Shown: positions 1 to 7,347 of the stretch, piece after piece
Layout: the number at the start of each line of letters is the position of its first letter
How positions within the stretch are numbered: the first letter of the stretch is position 1
NCBI GenBank assembly: GCA_016710435.1
Contig: JADJVV010000001.1
Coordinates: 2,564,501-2,628,500, forward strand
Length of the DNA: 64,000 nucleotides
Origin: Hyphomicrobiales bacterium
Lineage (GTDB): Bacteria > Pseudomonadota > Alphaproteobacteria > Rhizobiales > Aestuariivirgaceae
Direction: 5' to 3'
Translations under genes and position numbers: made by a program
The notes under the pieces: model-generated
Seen by the model: only the letters and a program-made list of their open reading frames with translations
Database searches by the model: none
Told to the model about the DNA's origin: nothing

Positions 1-388
1 CGGTCGCCACTGTCAGCACCCAGGTCTCGCTCACGGTGAACAGCGACCCGATGGAGGCACCGAGGAAGAAGCGGAAGCCGAACCACCACCAGGGTGGCGG
101 CAGCAGCGCCATGGCCGCGAGACACCCGACAATCACCAGGATGGAGATGAAGGCCACGCGCCGCGCCCCCCATGCCGCAATAAGGCGCGGAAGAACCGGG
201 CCTGCCGTCAGCACGCCGATGGCGCCGGCCGCGGTGTTGACGCCGATCAGCCAGGCGGGAATGCCGCGCGCATCCATGATCAGCGGCTGCAATTGCAGTG
301 TCAGGCCGAAGGCCACATCGCACACGCCCACCGTCGCAAGGGCGGCGACCAGTGTTCCTGTAACGATGCGCGTATCGGTGAAAATCAT
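1..388 (-). CDS. MFS transporter, N-terminal part (truncated by window edge)
   Basis: The reverse strand from 388 reads about 129 codons without a stop and runs off the left edge. The start MIFTDTRIV leads into hydrophobic segments, a short DARGIPAWLIG turn, a second helix and an R-x-G-A-R-R loop typical of the cytoplasmic loop between TM2 and TM3 of major facilitator proteins. The later FRFFLGASIG-SLFTVSETWV stretch resembles TM4 of the YcaD-like subgroup. It is expected to be an inner-membrane secondary transporter, but the substrate cannot be inferred from the N-terminal third. It is divergent from the MBL hydrolase, with about 87 bp between the starts. Confidence 0.8.
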   Translation of the reverse strand, partial: MIFTDTRIVTGTLVAALATVGVCDVAFGLTLQLQPLIMDARGIPAWLIGVNTAAGAIGVLTAGPVLPRLIAAWGARRVAFISILVIVGCLAAMALLPPPWWWFGFRFFLGASIGSLFTVSETWVLTVAT

Positions 389-475
389 CCATGGGTGGTA
401 GCTGTGGCCGTTGCGGGTGGCAAGGGCGACCGCTCCAGTTGCGCTTGCAGGGGAGGGCGGCTATGCGCCTTTGCC

Positions 476-1141
476 ATGTCACAGCAGAACACACCAACAC
501 CCTTCCGCGTCGCCGTCGTGCCGGTCACGGGCTTCCAGCAGAACTGTTCCATCATCTATGACAACGATTCAAAGCGGGGCGCGGTCGTCGATCCCGGCGG
601 CGATGTCGACATGATCATGGAGGCCATCGCCAAGATGGGCCTCACCATCGAGAAGATCCTGCTCACCCATGGCCACATCGATCACGCCGGTGGTGCGGCG
701 GAATTGCGCGAGAAGCTCAAGGTCAGGATCGAAGGCCCCCATGAGGGCGACAAGTTCCTGCTCGACAATCTGCCCCAATCGGGCGCGCGCTATGGCATGG
801 CGAACGCCCGCGAGGTGACGCCGGACCGCTGGCTGAAGGATGGCGACACGGTGGAAGCAGCGGGCTTCTCCTTCGCAATTGTGCATGCGCCGGGCCACTC
901 GCCGGGGTCGGTGGTGTTCTTCAACGCCGCCAACCATTTCGCTCTCATGGGTGACGTGCTGTTCCAGGGCTCCATCGGCCGCACCGACCTGCCGGGCGGC
1001 AGCCACGAGACGCTGCTGTCGTCCATCCGCGAGAAGGTGCTGCCGCTGGGCGACGACGTGGTCTTCCTACCCGGTCACGGCCCCGCCAGCCGCATCGGCG
1101 ACGAACGCACCAGCAACCCGTTCCTCACGGGACAGGCTTAG
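476..1141 (+). CDS. MBL-fold metallo-hydrolase, glyoxalase II-like
   Basis: A 221-residue protein of the metallo-beta-lactamase fold. The zinc motif THGHIDHAG near residue 62 gives the HxHxDH signature; later metal ligands are in the HAPGHSPGS and PGHGPAS segments. Size and motif order match the short glyoxalase II-like or YcbL-type hydrolases, which lack the hydroxyacylglutathione-binding C-terminal domain of true GloB, so a thioester hydrolase is likely but the substrate is open. The start at 476 was chosen because homologues begin just before the FRVAVVPVT strand; the frame is open further upstream but codes for nothing conserved. It converges on the CoA-transferase with 3 bp between stops. 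Confidence 0.88.
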   Translation: MSQQNTPTPFRVAVVPVTGFQQNCSIIYDNDSKRGAVVDPGGDVDMIMEAIAKMGLTIEKILLTHGHIDHAGGAAELREKLKVRIEGPHEGDKFLLDNLPQSGARYGMANAREVTPDRWLKDGDTVEAAGFSFAIVHAPGHSPGSVVFFNAANHFALMGDVLFQGSIGRTDLPGGSHETLLSSIREKVLPLGDDVVFLPGHGPASRIGDERTSNPFLTGQA

Positions 1142-1144
1142 CGC

Positions 1145-2368
1145 TCACCCGACGACGCCCTTGCCGCGCAGTTCGGTGATGGCTGCGGCATCGAGGCCGA
1201 GCCGTTCGCGCAGCACCTTTTCCGTGCCGTCACCCAGCCGTGGCGGAGGTTTGTCGTAGGAGACGGGTGTTTCTGAAAATACGATGGGGTTGGCCACACC
1301 CGGCACCTGCACGCCGTCGTCGCGCGTGAGGCCCACTTGCAATCCGCGGGCGATCACCTGCGGATTGGCGAAGACCTGATCGATGCTGTTGATGGGGCCG
1401 CAGGGCACGGCGGCGGCTTCGAAGGCTTCCACCCATTCTCCCGTCGTGCGCGCCAGCATGAAGGGGCGAAGCAGGGGGATGAGCGCGGCGCGGTGTTCGA
1501 CCCGGCCACGGTTGGTCTTGAAGCGCTCGTCCTCCGCGAGATGCGGCGCACCGATGATGGTGCAGTATTCCGCATACTGACGATCCGTGCCAACCGCCAT
1601 GATGATGTAGCCGTTGGCCGTCTCGAAGGTCTGGTAGGGCACGATGTTGGGGTGGGCATTGCCCAGCCGCGTGGGGGCCTTGCCGCCCACCAGATAATTC
1701 AGAGCCTGGTTTGCCAGCACCGCCACCTGCGAGTCGAGCAGCGCAAGATCGAGATACTGCCCTTCGCCGCTGCGTTCGCGGTGGAACAGGGCGGCCTCGA
1801 TACCGATGACGGCATGAAGGCCGGTGAAGATATCCGCGAAGGCCACGCCCACTTTCATGGGTTCGGCACCGGAGGCGCCATCCGGCTGGCCCGTCACCGA
1901 CATGATGCCGCCGATGCCCTGGATCATGAAGTCATAGCCTGCACGCTGCGCATAGGGCCCGTTCTGGCCAAAACCCGTGATCGAACAATAGATGAGGCGC
2001 GGATTGACCGCCTTCAGGCTCTCGTAGTCGAGCCCGTATTTCTTGAGCCCGCCCACCTTGAAGTTTTCGATCACCACGTCCGCCTGCGCCGCCAGCGCGC
2101 GAATGAGCTTCTGGCCCTCGGCCTGTGCCATGTCGATGCAGACTGACCACTTGCCGCGGTTGGCGGACTGGAAATAGGCGGCATCCCCGCGAGATCCATC
2201 CGGATTGGTGAGAAAGGGCGGGCCCCAACCCCGCGTGTCATCGCCCTCGCCGGGCTTCTCGATCTTCACCACCTCGGCACCGAAATCGGCGAGCATCTGC
2301 GTGGCCCATGGCCCGGCCAGCACCCGGGTGAGGTCAAGAACGCGAATGCCGGAAAGGGGGCCTGCCAT
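1145..2368 (-). CDS. CaiB/BaiF family (class III) CoA-transferase
   Basis: A 407-residue protein beginning GPLSGIRVLDLTRVLAGPW, the hallmark N-terminus of family III CoA-transferases such as formyl-CoA transferase and CaiB. The GDDTRGWGPPF and QSANRGKWS segments and the VVIENFKVGG motif, which carries the region of the catalytic aspartate, are all present. Length is normal for a complete enzyme. Family members move CoA between carboxylic acids; which acids cannot be read from sequence. It is the last gene of a minus-strand operon, 18 bp after the DUF3726-like gene and the PhnW-like aminotransferase, so its acid may derive from the same unknown pathway. Confidence 0.92.
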   Translation of the reverse strand: MAGPLSGIRVLDLTRVLAGPWATQMLADFGAEVVKIEKPGEGDDTRGWGPPFLTNPDGSRGDAAYFQSANRGKWSVCIDMAQAEGQKLIRALAAQADVVIENFKVGGLKKYGLDYESLKAVNPRLIYCSITGFGQNGPYAQRAGYDFMIQGIGGIMSVTGQPDGASGAEPMKVGVAFADIFTGLHAVIGIEAALFHRERSGEGQYLDLALLDSQVAVLANQALNYLVGGKAPTRLGNAHPNIVPYQTFETANGYIIMAVGTDRQYAEYCTIIGAPHLAEDERFKTNRGRVEHRAALIPLLRPFMLARTTGEWVEAFEAAAVPCGPINSIDQVFANPQVIARGLQVGLTRDDGVQVPGVANPIVFSETPVSYDKPPPRLGDGTEKVLRERLGLDAAAITELRGKGVVG

Positions 2369-2386
2369 GATGTGTCCTGCGTATCG

Positions 2387-2851
2387 TCAAGCGAGGGATT
2401 GCCAGAGTGAATCATCCACCGCGACGCCGTTCTGCGCCGCGAGGCCGAGTTTCTCCGTGTACGGATTTTTCGTGCGCTCGCCTCCCAGCGCAAAGCCGGG
2501 ATCAACCGGGCAGCCGATGGCATAATTGCCCTGCACGCTGCCGGGCAGAAGATAGAGCCCGTGGCGCACGTTGCGGAGGAACAGACGGCCATGTTCCCGC
2601 TGCAGACGTTCCACATCAGCGCCACTGAAGACGCAGGACACGGAATGCAGGTCGAGGCCCATCAGGTCCTTTTCCAGCGTGGCCGTTGTCACGCTGTCAT
2701 TCAGCGCTTCAGCCAGCAGTTTCAGGCCGGCATAGCCAACGCCTTCCAGAAAGGCGCAGGCGGGGCCTGCGAAGTCTGCAACGTCGCCATGGCCGTGGCG
2801 CGCAAGGGCGGCGCGGGCATGGGCTTCGATCTCACTGAGGCTGCGGTTCAT
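2387..2851 (-). CDS. DUF3726-like protein
   Basis: A 154-residue protein starting MNRSLSEIEAHAR, with an N-terminal helical part and a C-terminal part holding two cysteines (SVSCVFSG and AIGCPVDPG). The SLSEIEA beginning and the general pattern resemble DUF3726 proteins, a family with no assigned activity; I assign it on resemblance only. The frame extends upstream over the aminotransferase, but that part is an antiparallel artefact; the ATG at 2851 lies 8 bp after the aminotransferase stop and fits operon spacing. There is no signal peptide or membrane segment, so it is probably cytosolic. It sits between the aminotransferase and the CoA-transferase, suggesting an accessory role there. Confidence 0.7.
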   Translation of the reverse strand: MNRSLSEIEAHARAALARHGHGDVADFAGPACAFLEGVGYAGLKLLAEALNDSVTTATLEKDLMGLDLHSVSCVFSGADVERLQREHGRLFLRNVRHGLYLLPGSVQGNYAIGCPVDPGFALGGERTKNPYTEKLGLAAQNGVAVDDSLWQSLA

Positions 2852-2859
2852 GGGCGGGG

Positions 2860-4032
2860 TCAAGCGTCCTGCGGCGTGAATTCCTGCACGTCGAGGTCCT
2901 TCAGTACGGCTTCCACGGCGCCGGCAAATCCCTTGATGACCTTGTGGTCCACCTGTCCCATGCCGCCCACGCGGAAACTGGCGCGCTTGCCGAGCTGTCC
3001 CGGCGCGATCAGGTAGCCGCGTTGGCGCAGGCCCTCCTGGAACAGCGCGAAGTCGAATTTCTTGTCGCGGGGTGCGAGGAAGCATTGCACCAGCGGACCT
3101 GCATCGCCTTCCGCCAGGAGCGGGGTGAAACCCATGGCCCGCATGCGCGTGATCAGTTCCTGGGCATTGCGCTGGTAACGCGCGCGCCGCATGCCGATGC
3201 CGCCCTCCGTTTCCAATTCCCGCAAGGCCTGCCGGAATGCGGCGAAGGCCTGTGTCGGGGGCGTCATGCGGAAATGCCCTGCACCTTCCTGCGTCTCCCA
3301 CAGCGCGTGCAGGTCCATCGCCTGCGAGGGACACTTGCCGGCGGCGGAGAGGAGCAGATCGCGCCGCACCGCGACAATGGCGAACCCCGGCACGCTTTCG
3401 AGACACGTTTCGGGAACGGCCACCATCACGTCCAGCTGGTCGCCGATCACATCGAGCGGCATGGCGCCGAAGCTCAGCGATGCATCCACCATGAAGGTCT
3501 TGTTGCGCTCCTTCACGAGCTTGCCGATATCACCCACCGGATTGACCAGTCCCGACGTGCTGTCGCAATGGCTCATCCAGACATGGCTGATGTCGTGATC
3601 CGCATCGAGAAGTGCCGCAACCTCCGCAACCGTTGGCGTGGCATTTTCAGCCTTGTCCAGCTTCACCACCGGCCGATCCATCTTGACCAGAATGGCGGTC
3701 GCCGCATCCGCATCGCGGCCATTGGAGATGACGAGGGTCTTTTTGCGCTTGGCCGGTGCAAGGGAGGTGAGCGCCGCCTCCACCGCGAGGAGGCCGGGGC
3801 CAGGCACGAGCAGGACTTCATGCGAAGAACCTGCGCCCGAGAGCCGCTTCAGGTCGCGCCGGATGTCAGAGATGAGGCCGCGGAATTCGCCGTCGTCCGG
3901 GCCATGGTCTGCGAGCATCGCGATCTTGGCCGCGCGCGAAGTCGTGACCGGACCTGCGGTGAGCAGGTACGGCATGTCTTCCTGCCCCGGCGGCCCCTTG
4001 AAACGGGGCGGCACAAAATAGACGTGGTTCAT
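2860..4032 (-). CDS. PhnW-like class V aminotransferase homologue lacking the PLP lysine
   Basis: A 390-residue fold-type I protein resembling 2-aminoethylphosphonate-pyruvate and alanine-glyoxylate aminotransferases: YLLTAGPVTTS at the N-terminus, a glycine-rich PGPGLLAVEAAL segment, an STSG motif matching the TTTG of PhnW, and VDASLSFGAMPLD with the PLP-ring aspartate. The odd point is the Schiff-base site. PhnW has S-A-N-K-C-I-Q-G-V-P-G-F; here the aligned residues are V-P-E-T-C-L-E-S-V-P-G-F, so the lysine is Thr209 (codon 3406-3408). The canonical TPGP is also TAGP. Ordinary transamination is therefore doubtful; it may be a pseudoenzyme, a PLP-binding regulator or act otherwise. First gene of a three-gene operon; SD-like GGGAG precedes the start. 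Confidence 0.85.
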   Translation of the reverse strand: MNHVYFVPPRFKGPPGQEDMPYLLTAGPVTTSRAAKIAMLADHGPDDGEFRGLISDIRRDLKRLSGAGSSHEVLLVPGPGLLAVEAALTSLAPAKRKKTLVISNGRDADAATAILVKMDRPVVKLDKAENATPTVAEVAALLDADHDISHVWMSHCDSTSGLVNPVGDIGKLVKERNKTFMVDASLSFGAMPLDVIGDQLDVMVAVPETCLESVPGFAIVAVRRDLLLSAAGKCPSQAMDLHALWETQEGAGHFRMTPPTQAFAAFRQALRELETEGGIGMRRARYQRNAQELITRMRAMGFTPLLAEGDAGPLVQCFLAPRDKKFDFALFQEGLRQRGYLIAPGQLGKRASFRVGGMGQVDHKVIKGFAGAVEAVLKDLDVQEFTPQDA

Positions 4033-4044
4033 GAATCACTCCCG

Positions 4045-4063
4045 CTTCCGGCTGTGCCGGAAG
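4045..4063 (-). other. Perfect 8-bp hairpin in the aminotransferase leader
   Basis: CTTCCGGC (4045-4052), a 3-nt loop and GCCGGAAG (4056-4063) form a perfect stem. In minus-strand RNA it ends just before the GGGAG ribosome-binding sequence of the aminotransferase gene (start 4032). It could affect translation, or be the relic of a terminator for transcription entering from the right; no U-run follows on the minus strand. Confidence 0.4.
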
Positions 4064-4114
4064 ACCTCCCTTTTGCTCAAGTCAAGCGGCAAATGAAAGC
4101 CTCAAATGCGCCTC

Positions 4115-4142
4115 TTGCCTGCAAGCTGGACAAGCCCATAAT
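4115..4142 (+). promoter_or_regulatory. Putative sigma-70 promoter of lemA
   Basis: TTGCCT (4115-4120), a 16-bp spacer and CATAAT (4137-4142) make a good housekeeping promoter. Transcription would start near 4149, giving a leader of about 20 nt with the GGGAGG ribosome-binding site at 4157-4162, 7 nt before the lemA ATG. Confidence 0.5.
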
Positions 4143-4169
4143 ACCACCTGCTTTGCGGGAGGCTCTTTC

Positions 4170-4733
4170 ATGACGTTTGGTTACATTGTTCTGGCGCTGC
4201 TTGTGGTTGCCGCCGGTTATCTTGTCTACGGATACAACGCGCTCGTCTCGAACAAGAACCTCGTAGCCGAAGGCTGGAGCGGCATCGATGTGCAGTTGAA
4301 GCGCCGCGCCGATCTCATCCCCAACCTCGTGGAAACGGTGAAAGGTTACGCCAGCCATGAGGACAAGATCTTCCGCGATCTCGCCGAACTGCGCGCCAAG
4401 TCGATCGCAGGCGGCAGCGTGGCCGACCAGTCGGCGGTGGGGCAGGCCATGTCGGCCGCCCTGGGCCGCCTCTTCGCCATTGCCGAGGCCTATCCGGAAC
4501 TGAAAGCGGACGCGAATTTCCGCGACTTGCAGGACAAGCTGTCGGGCGTCGAGGATGAAATTCAGATGTCGCGCCGCTACTACAATGGCGCGGTGCGGAA
4601 CCTCAACACCATGATCGAGTCATTCCCGTCCAACATCATTGCCAACGTCTTCCACTTCGCCAAGGCGGAGTTCTTCGAGATCGGCGATCCGGCCCAGCGC
4701 GAGACGCCGAAGGTCGATTTCAAGACGCGCTGA
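4170..4733 (+). CDS. lemA: LemA family protein
   Basis: A 187-residue protein with one N-terminal membrane helix (residues about 3-22) followed by the LemA signature: YNALVSNKNLVAEGWSGIDVQLKRRADLIPNLVETVKGYA. The rest is a helical bundle with the NFRDLQDKLSGVEDEIQMSRRYYNGAVRNLN segment near the C-terminus, typical of the family. Topology would be N-out with a cytoplasmic or periplasmic helical domain; the function of LemA proteins is not firmly known. A strong GGGAGG ribosome-binding site fixes the start. Six base pairs separate it from the DUF2207 gene, a common partner, so the two are probably co-transcribed. Confidence 0.93.
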   Translation: MTFGYIVLALLVVAAGYLVYGYNALVSNKNLVAEGWSGIDVQLKRRADLIPNLVETVKGYASHEDKIFRDLAELRAKSIAGGSVADQSAVGQAMSAALGRLFAIAEAYPELKADANFRDLQDKLSGVEDEIQMSRRYYNGAVRNLNTMIESFPSNIIANVFHFAKAEFFEIGDPAQRETPKVDFKTR

Positions 4734-4738
4734 CCGCC

Positions 4739-6640
4739 ATGCTGAGGTGGCTCGGAGCGCTGCTGATTGCCGTCCTCGGCCTGGCGTCTTCCGCCACGGC
4801 CGAGGAAGCGATCCGGAATTTCGTCTCCGATGTGACGGTGAATGCCGACGGCTCTCTCGATGTGCGGGAAACAATTGCCGTGCAGGTGGAAGGCAACCAG
4901 ATCCGCCACGGCATCATCCGCGATTTCCCCACGACCTACACCGACCGCTACGGACAGCGCGTCGAAGTGGGCTTCTCTGTTACCGGCATCTCCCGCGATG
5001 GCAATGGCGAGACGTGGAGCACGAGTTATGTCTCGAACGGGGTTTCCATCAAGATCGGCAACAAGGACGTCTTCCTCGACGACGGCCAGCACACCTACAA
5101 GATCACCTATCACACCACGCGGCAGATCGGTTTCTTCGACAAGTTTGACGAACTTTACTGGAACGTCACCGGCAACGGCTGGACGTTTCCCATCGAACAC
5201 GCGCAGGTCCTGATCCGCCTTCCCGCGGGCGCGCAAACGGGGCAGTATGCGCTCTATACCGGCGGCTATGGCGACAACGGCAAGGATGCGCGCGTCACCA
5301 ATTCCGGCGGCAATGTCTTCGTGGCGGAAACCACCCGGCGTCTTGAGCCGAAGGAAGGCTTCACCGCCGCTGTGTCCTGGCAGAAAGGCATCGTTGCCCC
5401 CCCCACCGCGTCGCAGAAGCGCTGGTGGTGGATCATGGACAATCTCGGCTACTTCCTGCTGGGTCTGACCGTCCTCGGCGTCGGTGCCTATTACTTCTAT
5501 GCCTGGAACAAGGTCGGGCGCGATCCGCCGGGTGGAACCATCGTTCCGCTCTTCTTTCCTCCGCAAGGCCTCGGACCCGCCGGCACCCGCTACATCTGGA
5601 AACAGCGCTTCGACAACGAGGGCTTTGCGTCGGCACTCGTCGGCCTGGCCGTGAAGAAGCGCCTCGTCATCACCGACGACGACGGCGACTACAGCATCAC
5701 CCGCGGCGGTGGTGGCAATGAGCCCTTGACCGTGACGGAGAAGCACCTGTTGCAGGCGCTGCCTTCGGGCACGCTCAACCTCAAGCGCGGCAATCACATC
5801 GCCGTCAATACCGCCCGCAGCGCCATCCAGGGTGCCCTCAACGACGAGTATGACGGCACCATGTTCCTCCGGAATTTCCGCTGGTTCATGATCGGCGCTG
5901 TGCTTTCTGGCGTCGGCTTGATGATTTCCGGTTTCATGATGCCGTCCGGCGAAGGCGCTGTTGTGGCCTTTGCGGCCATCTTCTCAGCGATCTGGTGGGG
6001 TGTGGTGATCACTGTGGGGTGGTCCATGCTGTCCGGGTTCGGCGGCAAGGGATTCTTCTCCAAGCTGAAGGCCGTGATGGGCGCAATCTTCCTGCTGCCC
6101 TTCGTGGTGGGCGGCGTGGCCGTGCCGACGGCCGCCTTCGCAGGCATGGGCACGTCCTGGCCCGTAATCTTCTTCATCATCGGCGCGGTCTGCCTCGCGC
6201 TGTTCAACCTGATTTTCTACTGGCTGCTGAAAGCCCCCACGCCCAGGGGCCGCGCCGTGCTCGATCAGATCGAAGGCTTCCGCATGTACATGACGACAGC
6301 GGAGGAGGAACGCCTGAAGATTCTCAACCCGCCCGAAAAGACGCCGGAATTGTTCGAGCGCTACTTGCCCTACGCCATGGCACTGGATTGCGAGAACGAA
6401 TGGAACGCCAAGTTCGCGGCGGTTCTGGCGGCGGCCGCGGCGGCAGGCGCTGCGGTGGGCGCCAGCCCCTCCTGGTATCACGGCAGCAACTGGAGCAGCG
6501 GCGGCTTCAGCCGTGATTTGAGTTCCGGCCTGGCCTCTTCGATCTCGTCGGCGTCCGTGGCGCCGGGGTCCTCTTCGGGATCAAGCGGCGGAGGATTCTC
6601 CGGTGGTGGCGGCGGCGGTGGCGGCGGCTCAGGCTGGTAA
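4739..6640 (+). CDS. DUF2207 domain-containing membrane protein
   Basis: A 633-residue protein: signal peptide (residues 1-21, cleavage near SSATAEEA), an exported beta-rich DUF2207 domain (about 25-220), a membrane helix near 238-258, a cytoplasmic stretch, then a cluster of three to four helices around residues 380-500, and a C-terminal tail of Ser and Gly ending in a run of glycines and GSGW. This architecture matches DUF2207 proteins encoded beside LemA. Function is unknown; a shared membrane complex with LemA is an inference from gene pairing. The start at 4739 lies 5 bp after the lemA stop. Confidence 0.9.
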   Translation: MLRWLGALLIAVLGLASSATAEEAIRNFVSDVTVNADGSLDVRETIAVQVEGNQIRHGIIRDFPTTYTDRYGQRVEVGFSVTGISRDGNGETWSTSYVSNGVSIKIGNKDVFLDDGQHTYKITYHTTRQIGFFDKFDELYWNVTGNGWTFPIEHAQVLIRLPAGAQTGQYALYTGGYGDNGKDARVTNSGGNVFVAETTRRLEPKEGFTAAVSWQKGIVAPPTASQKRWWWIMDNLGYFLLGLTVLGVGAYYFYAWNKVGRDPPGGTIVPLFFPPQGLGPAGTRYIWKQRFDNEGFASALVGLAVKKRLVITDDDGDYSITRGGGGNEPLTVTEKHLLQALPSGTLNLKRGNHIAVNTARSAIQGALNDEYDGTMFLRNFRWFMIGAVLSGVGLMISGFMMPSGEGAVVAFAAIFSAIWWGVVITVGWSMLSGFGGKGFFSKLKAVMGAIFLLPFVVGGVAVPTAAFAGMGTSWPVIFFIIGAVCLALFNLIFYWLLKAPTPRGRAVLDQIEGFRMYMTTAEEERLKILNPPEKTPELFERYLPYAMALDCENEWNAKFAAVLAAAAAAGAAVGASPSWYHGSNWSSGGFSRDLSSGLASSISSASVAPGSSSGSSGGGFSGGGGGGGGGSGW

Positions 6641-6642
6641 CG

Positions 6643-7347
6643 TCACGTCCACGCACCGAGATAGGTTTTCACCTGAGCATCGTGCGAGGCAAAGAATTTC
6701 GCCGTGTCGACCGGCGCACGGGCCACGCCCGCATCCACGAAGACGACGCTGTCCGCCATGTGCCGCGCGTCTTCAGGCTGATGCGTCACCATGAGCGTGG
6801 TCAGCCCCTCGCTCCGGTGCAGGGCCTTCACAAGCCGCAGCATTTCGCGGCGAAGGCCGGGGCCAAGCGCCGCAAACGCCTCGTCCAGCAGCAGGATCGG
6901 GCGCTTGCGCACCAGCACGCGGGCAATGGCGATGCGCTGGCGTTCACCTCCCGACATGTCGCCCGGCAGGCGCTTCGCCATGCTGGCAAGGCCAACGAGA
7001 TCAAGCGCCCGGTCCACGGCGGCGCGCTGCCCGCTGTCCAGCGACAGCACGGGCGAGAGTCCAAGCGCCACGTTCTGCCACGCGTCCAGATGCGCGAAGG
7101 TGTTGTGATCCTGGAACACGGCGGTGACAGGCCGCTCCGCCGGAGGGGAGAGCGTCATGTCCCTGCCGTCAAGGAACACGCTGCCCGTGGCCAACGGCTC
7201 GAATCCTGCGATCACATTCAGCAGCGTGGACTTGCCCGACCCGCTCGGCCCCAGGACCGCCGCGAGAGCACCGCGCGGGATGCGCAGGTCGATCGCCAGC
7301 GCAAAGCTGCCGTGGCGGTAGAGGCTCTTGTCGATGCGGATCATCAT
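6643..7347 (-). CDS. thiQ: Thiamine ABC transporter ATP-binding protein
   Basis: A 234-residue ABC ATPase: Walker A GPSGSGKST (residues 33-41), Q-loop in VFQDHNTF, signature MSGGERQR, Walker B ILLLDE and switch histidine in MVTHQPED. The sequence DHNTFAHLDAWQNVALGL is typical of ThiQ. It would energise uptake of thiamine or its phosphates from the periplasm with ThiP and ThiB. The start overlaps the thiP stop by 4 bp (ATGA), so translation is coupled. It is the last gene of the riboswitch-controlled thiBPQ operon and converges on the DUF2207 gene with 2 bp between stops. Confidence 0.93.
   Translation of the reverse strand: MMIRIDKSLYRHGSFALAIDLRIPRGALAAVLGPSGSGKSTLLNVIAGFEPLATGSVFLDGRDMTLSPPAERPVTAVFQDHNTFAHLDAWQNVALGLSPVLSLDSGQRAAVDRALDLVGLASMAKRLPGDMSGGERQRIAIARVLVRKRPILLLDEAFAALGPGLRREMLRLVKALHRSEGLTTLMVTHQPEDARHMADSVVFVDAGVARAPVDTAKFFASHDAQVKTYLGAWT

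Noticed and set aside
2944..4173. 409-codon open frame on the plus strand opposite the aminotransferase
   Set aside because: It is antisense to a conserved gene, has no family motifs and a His/Arg-rich composition typical of shadow frames in GC-rich DNA.
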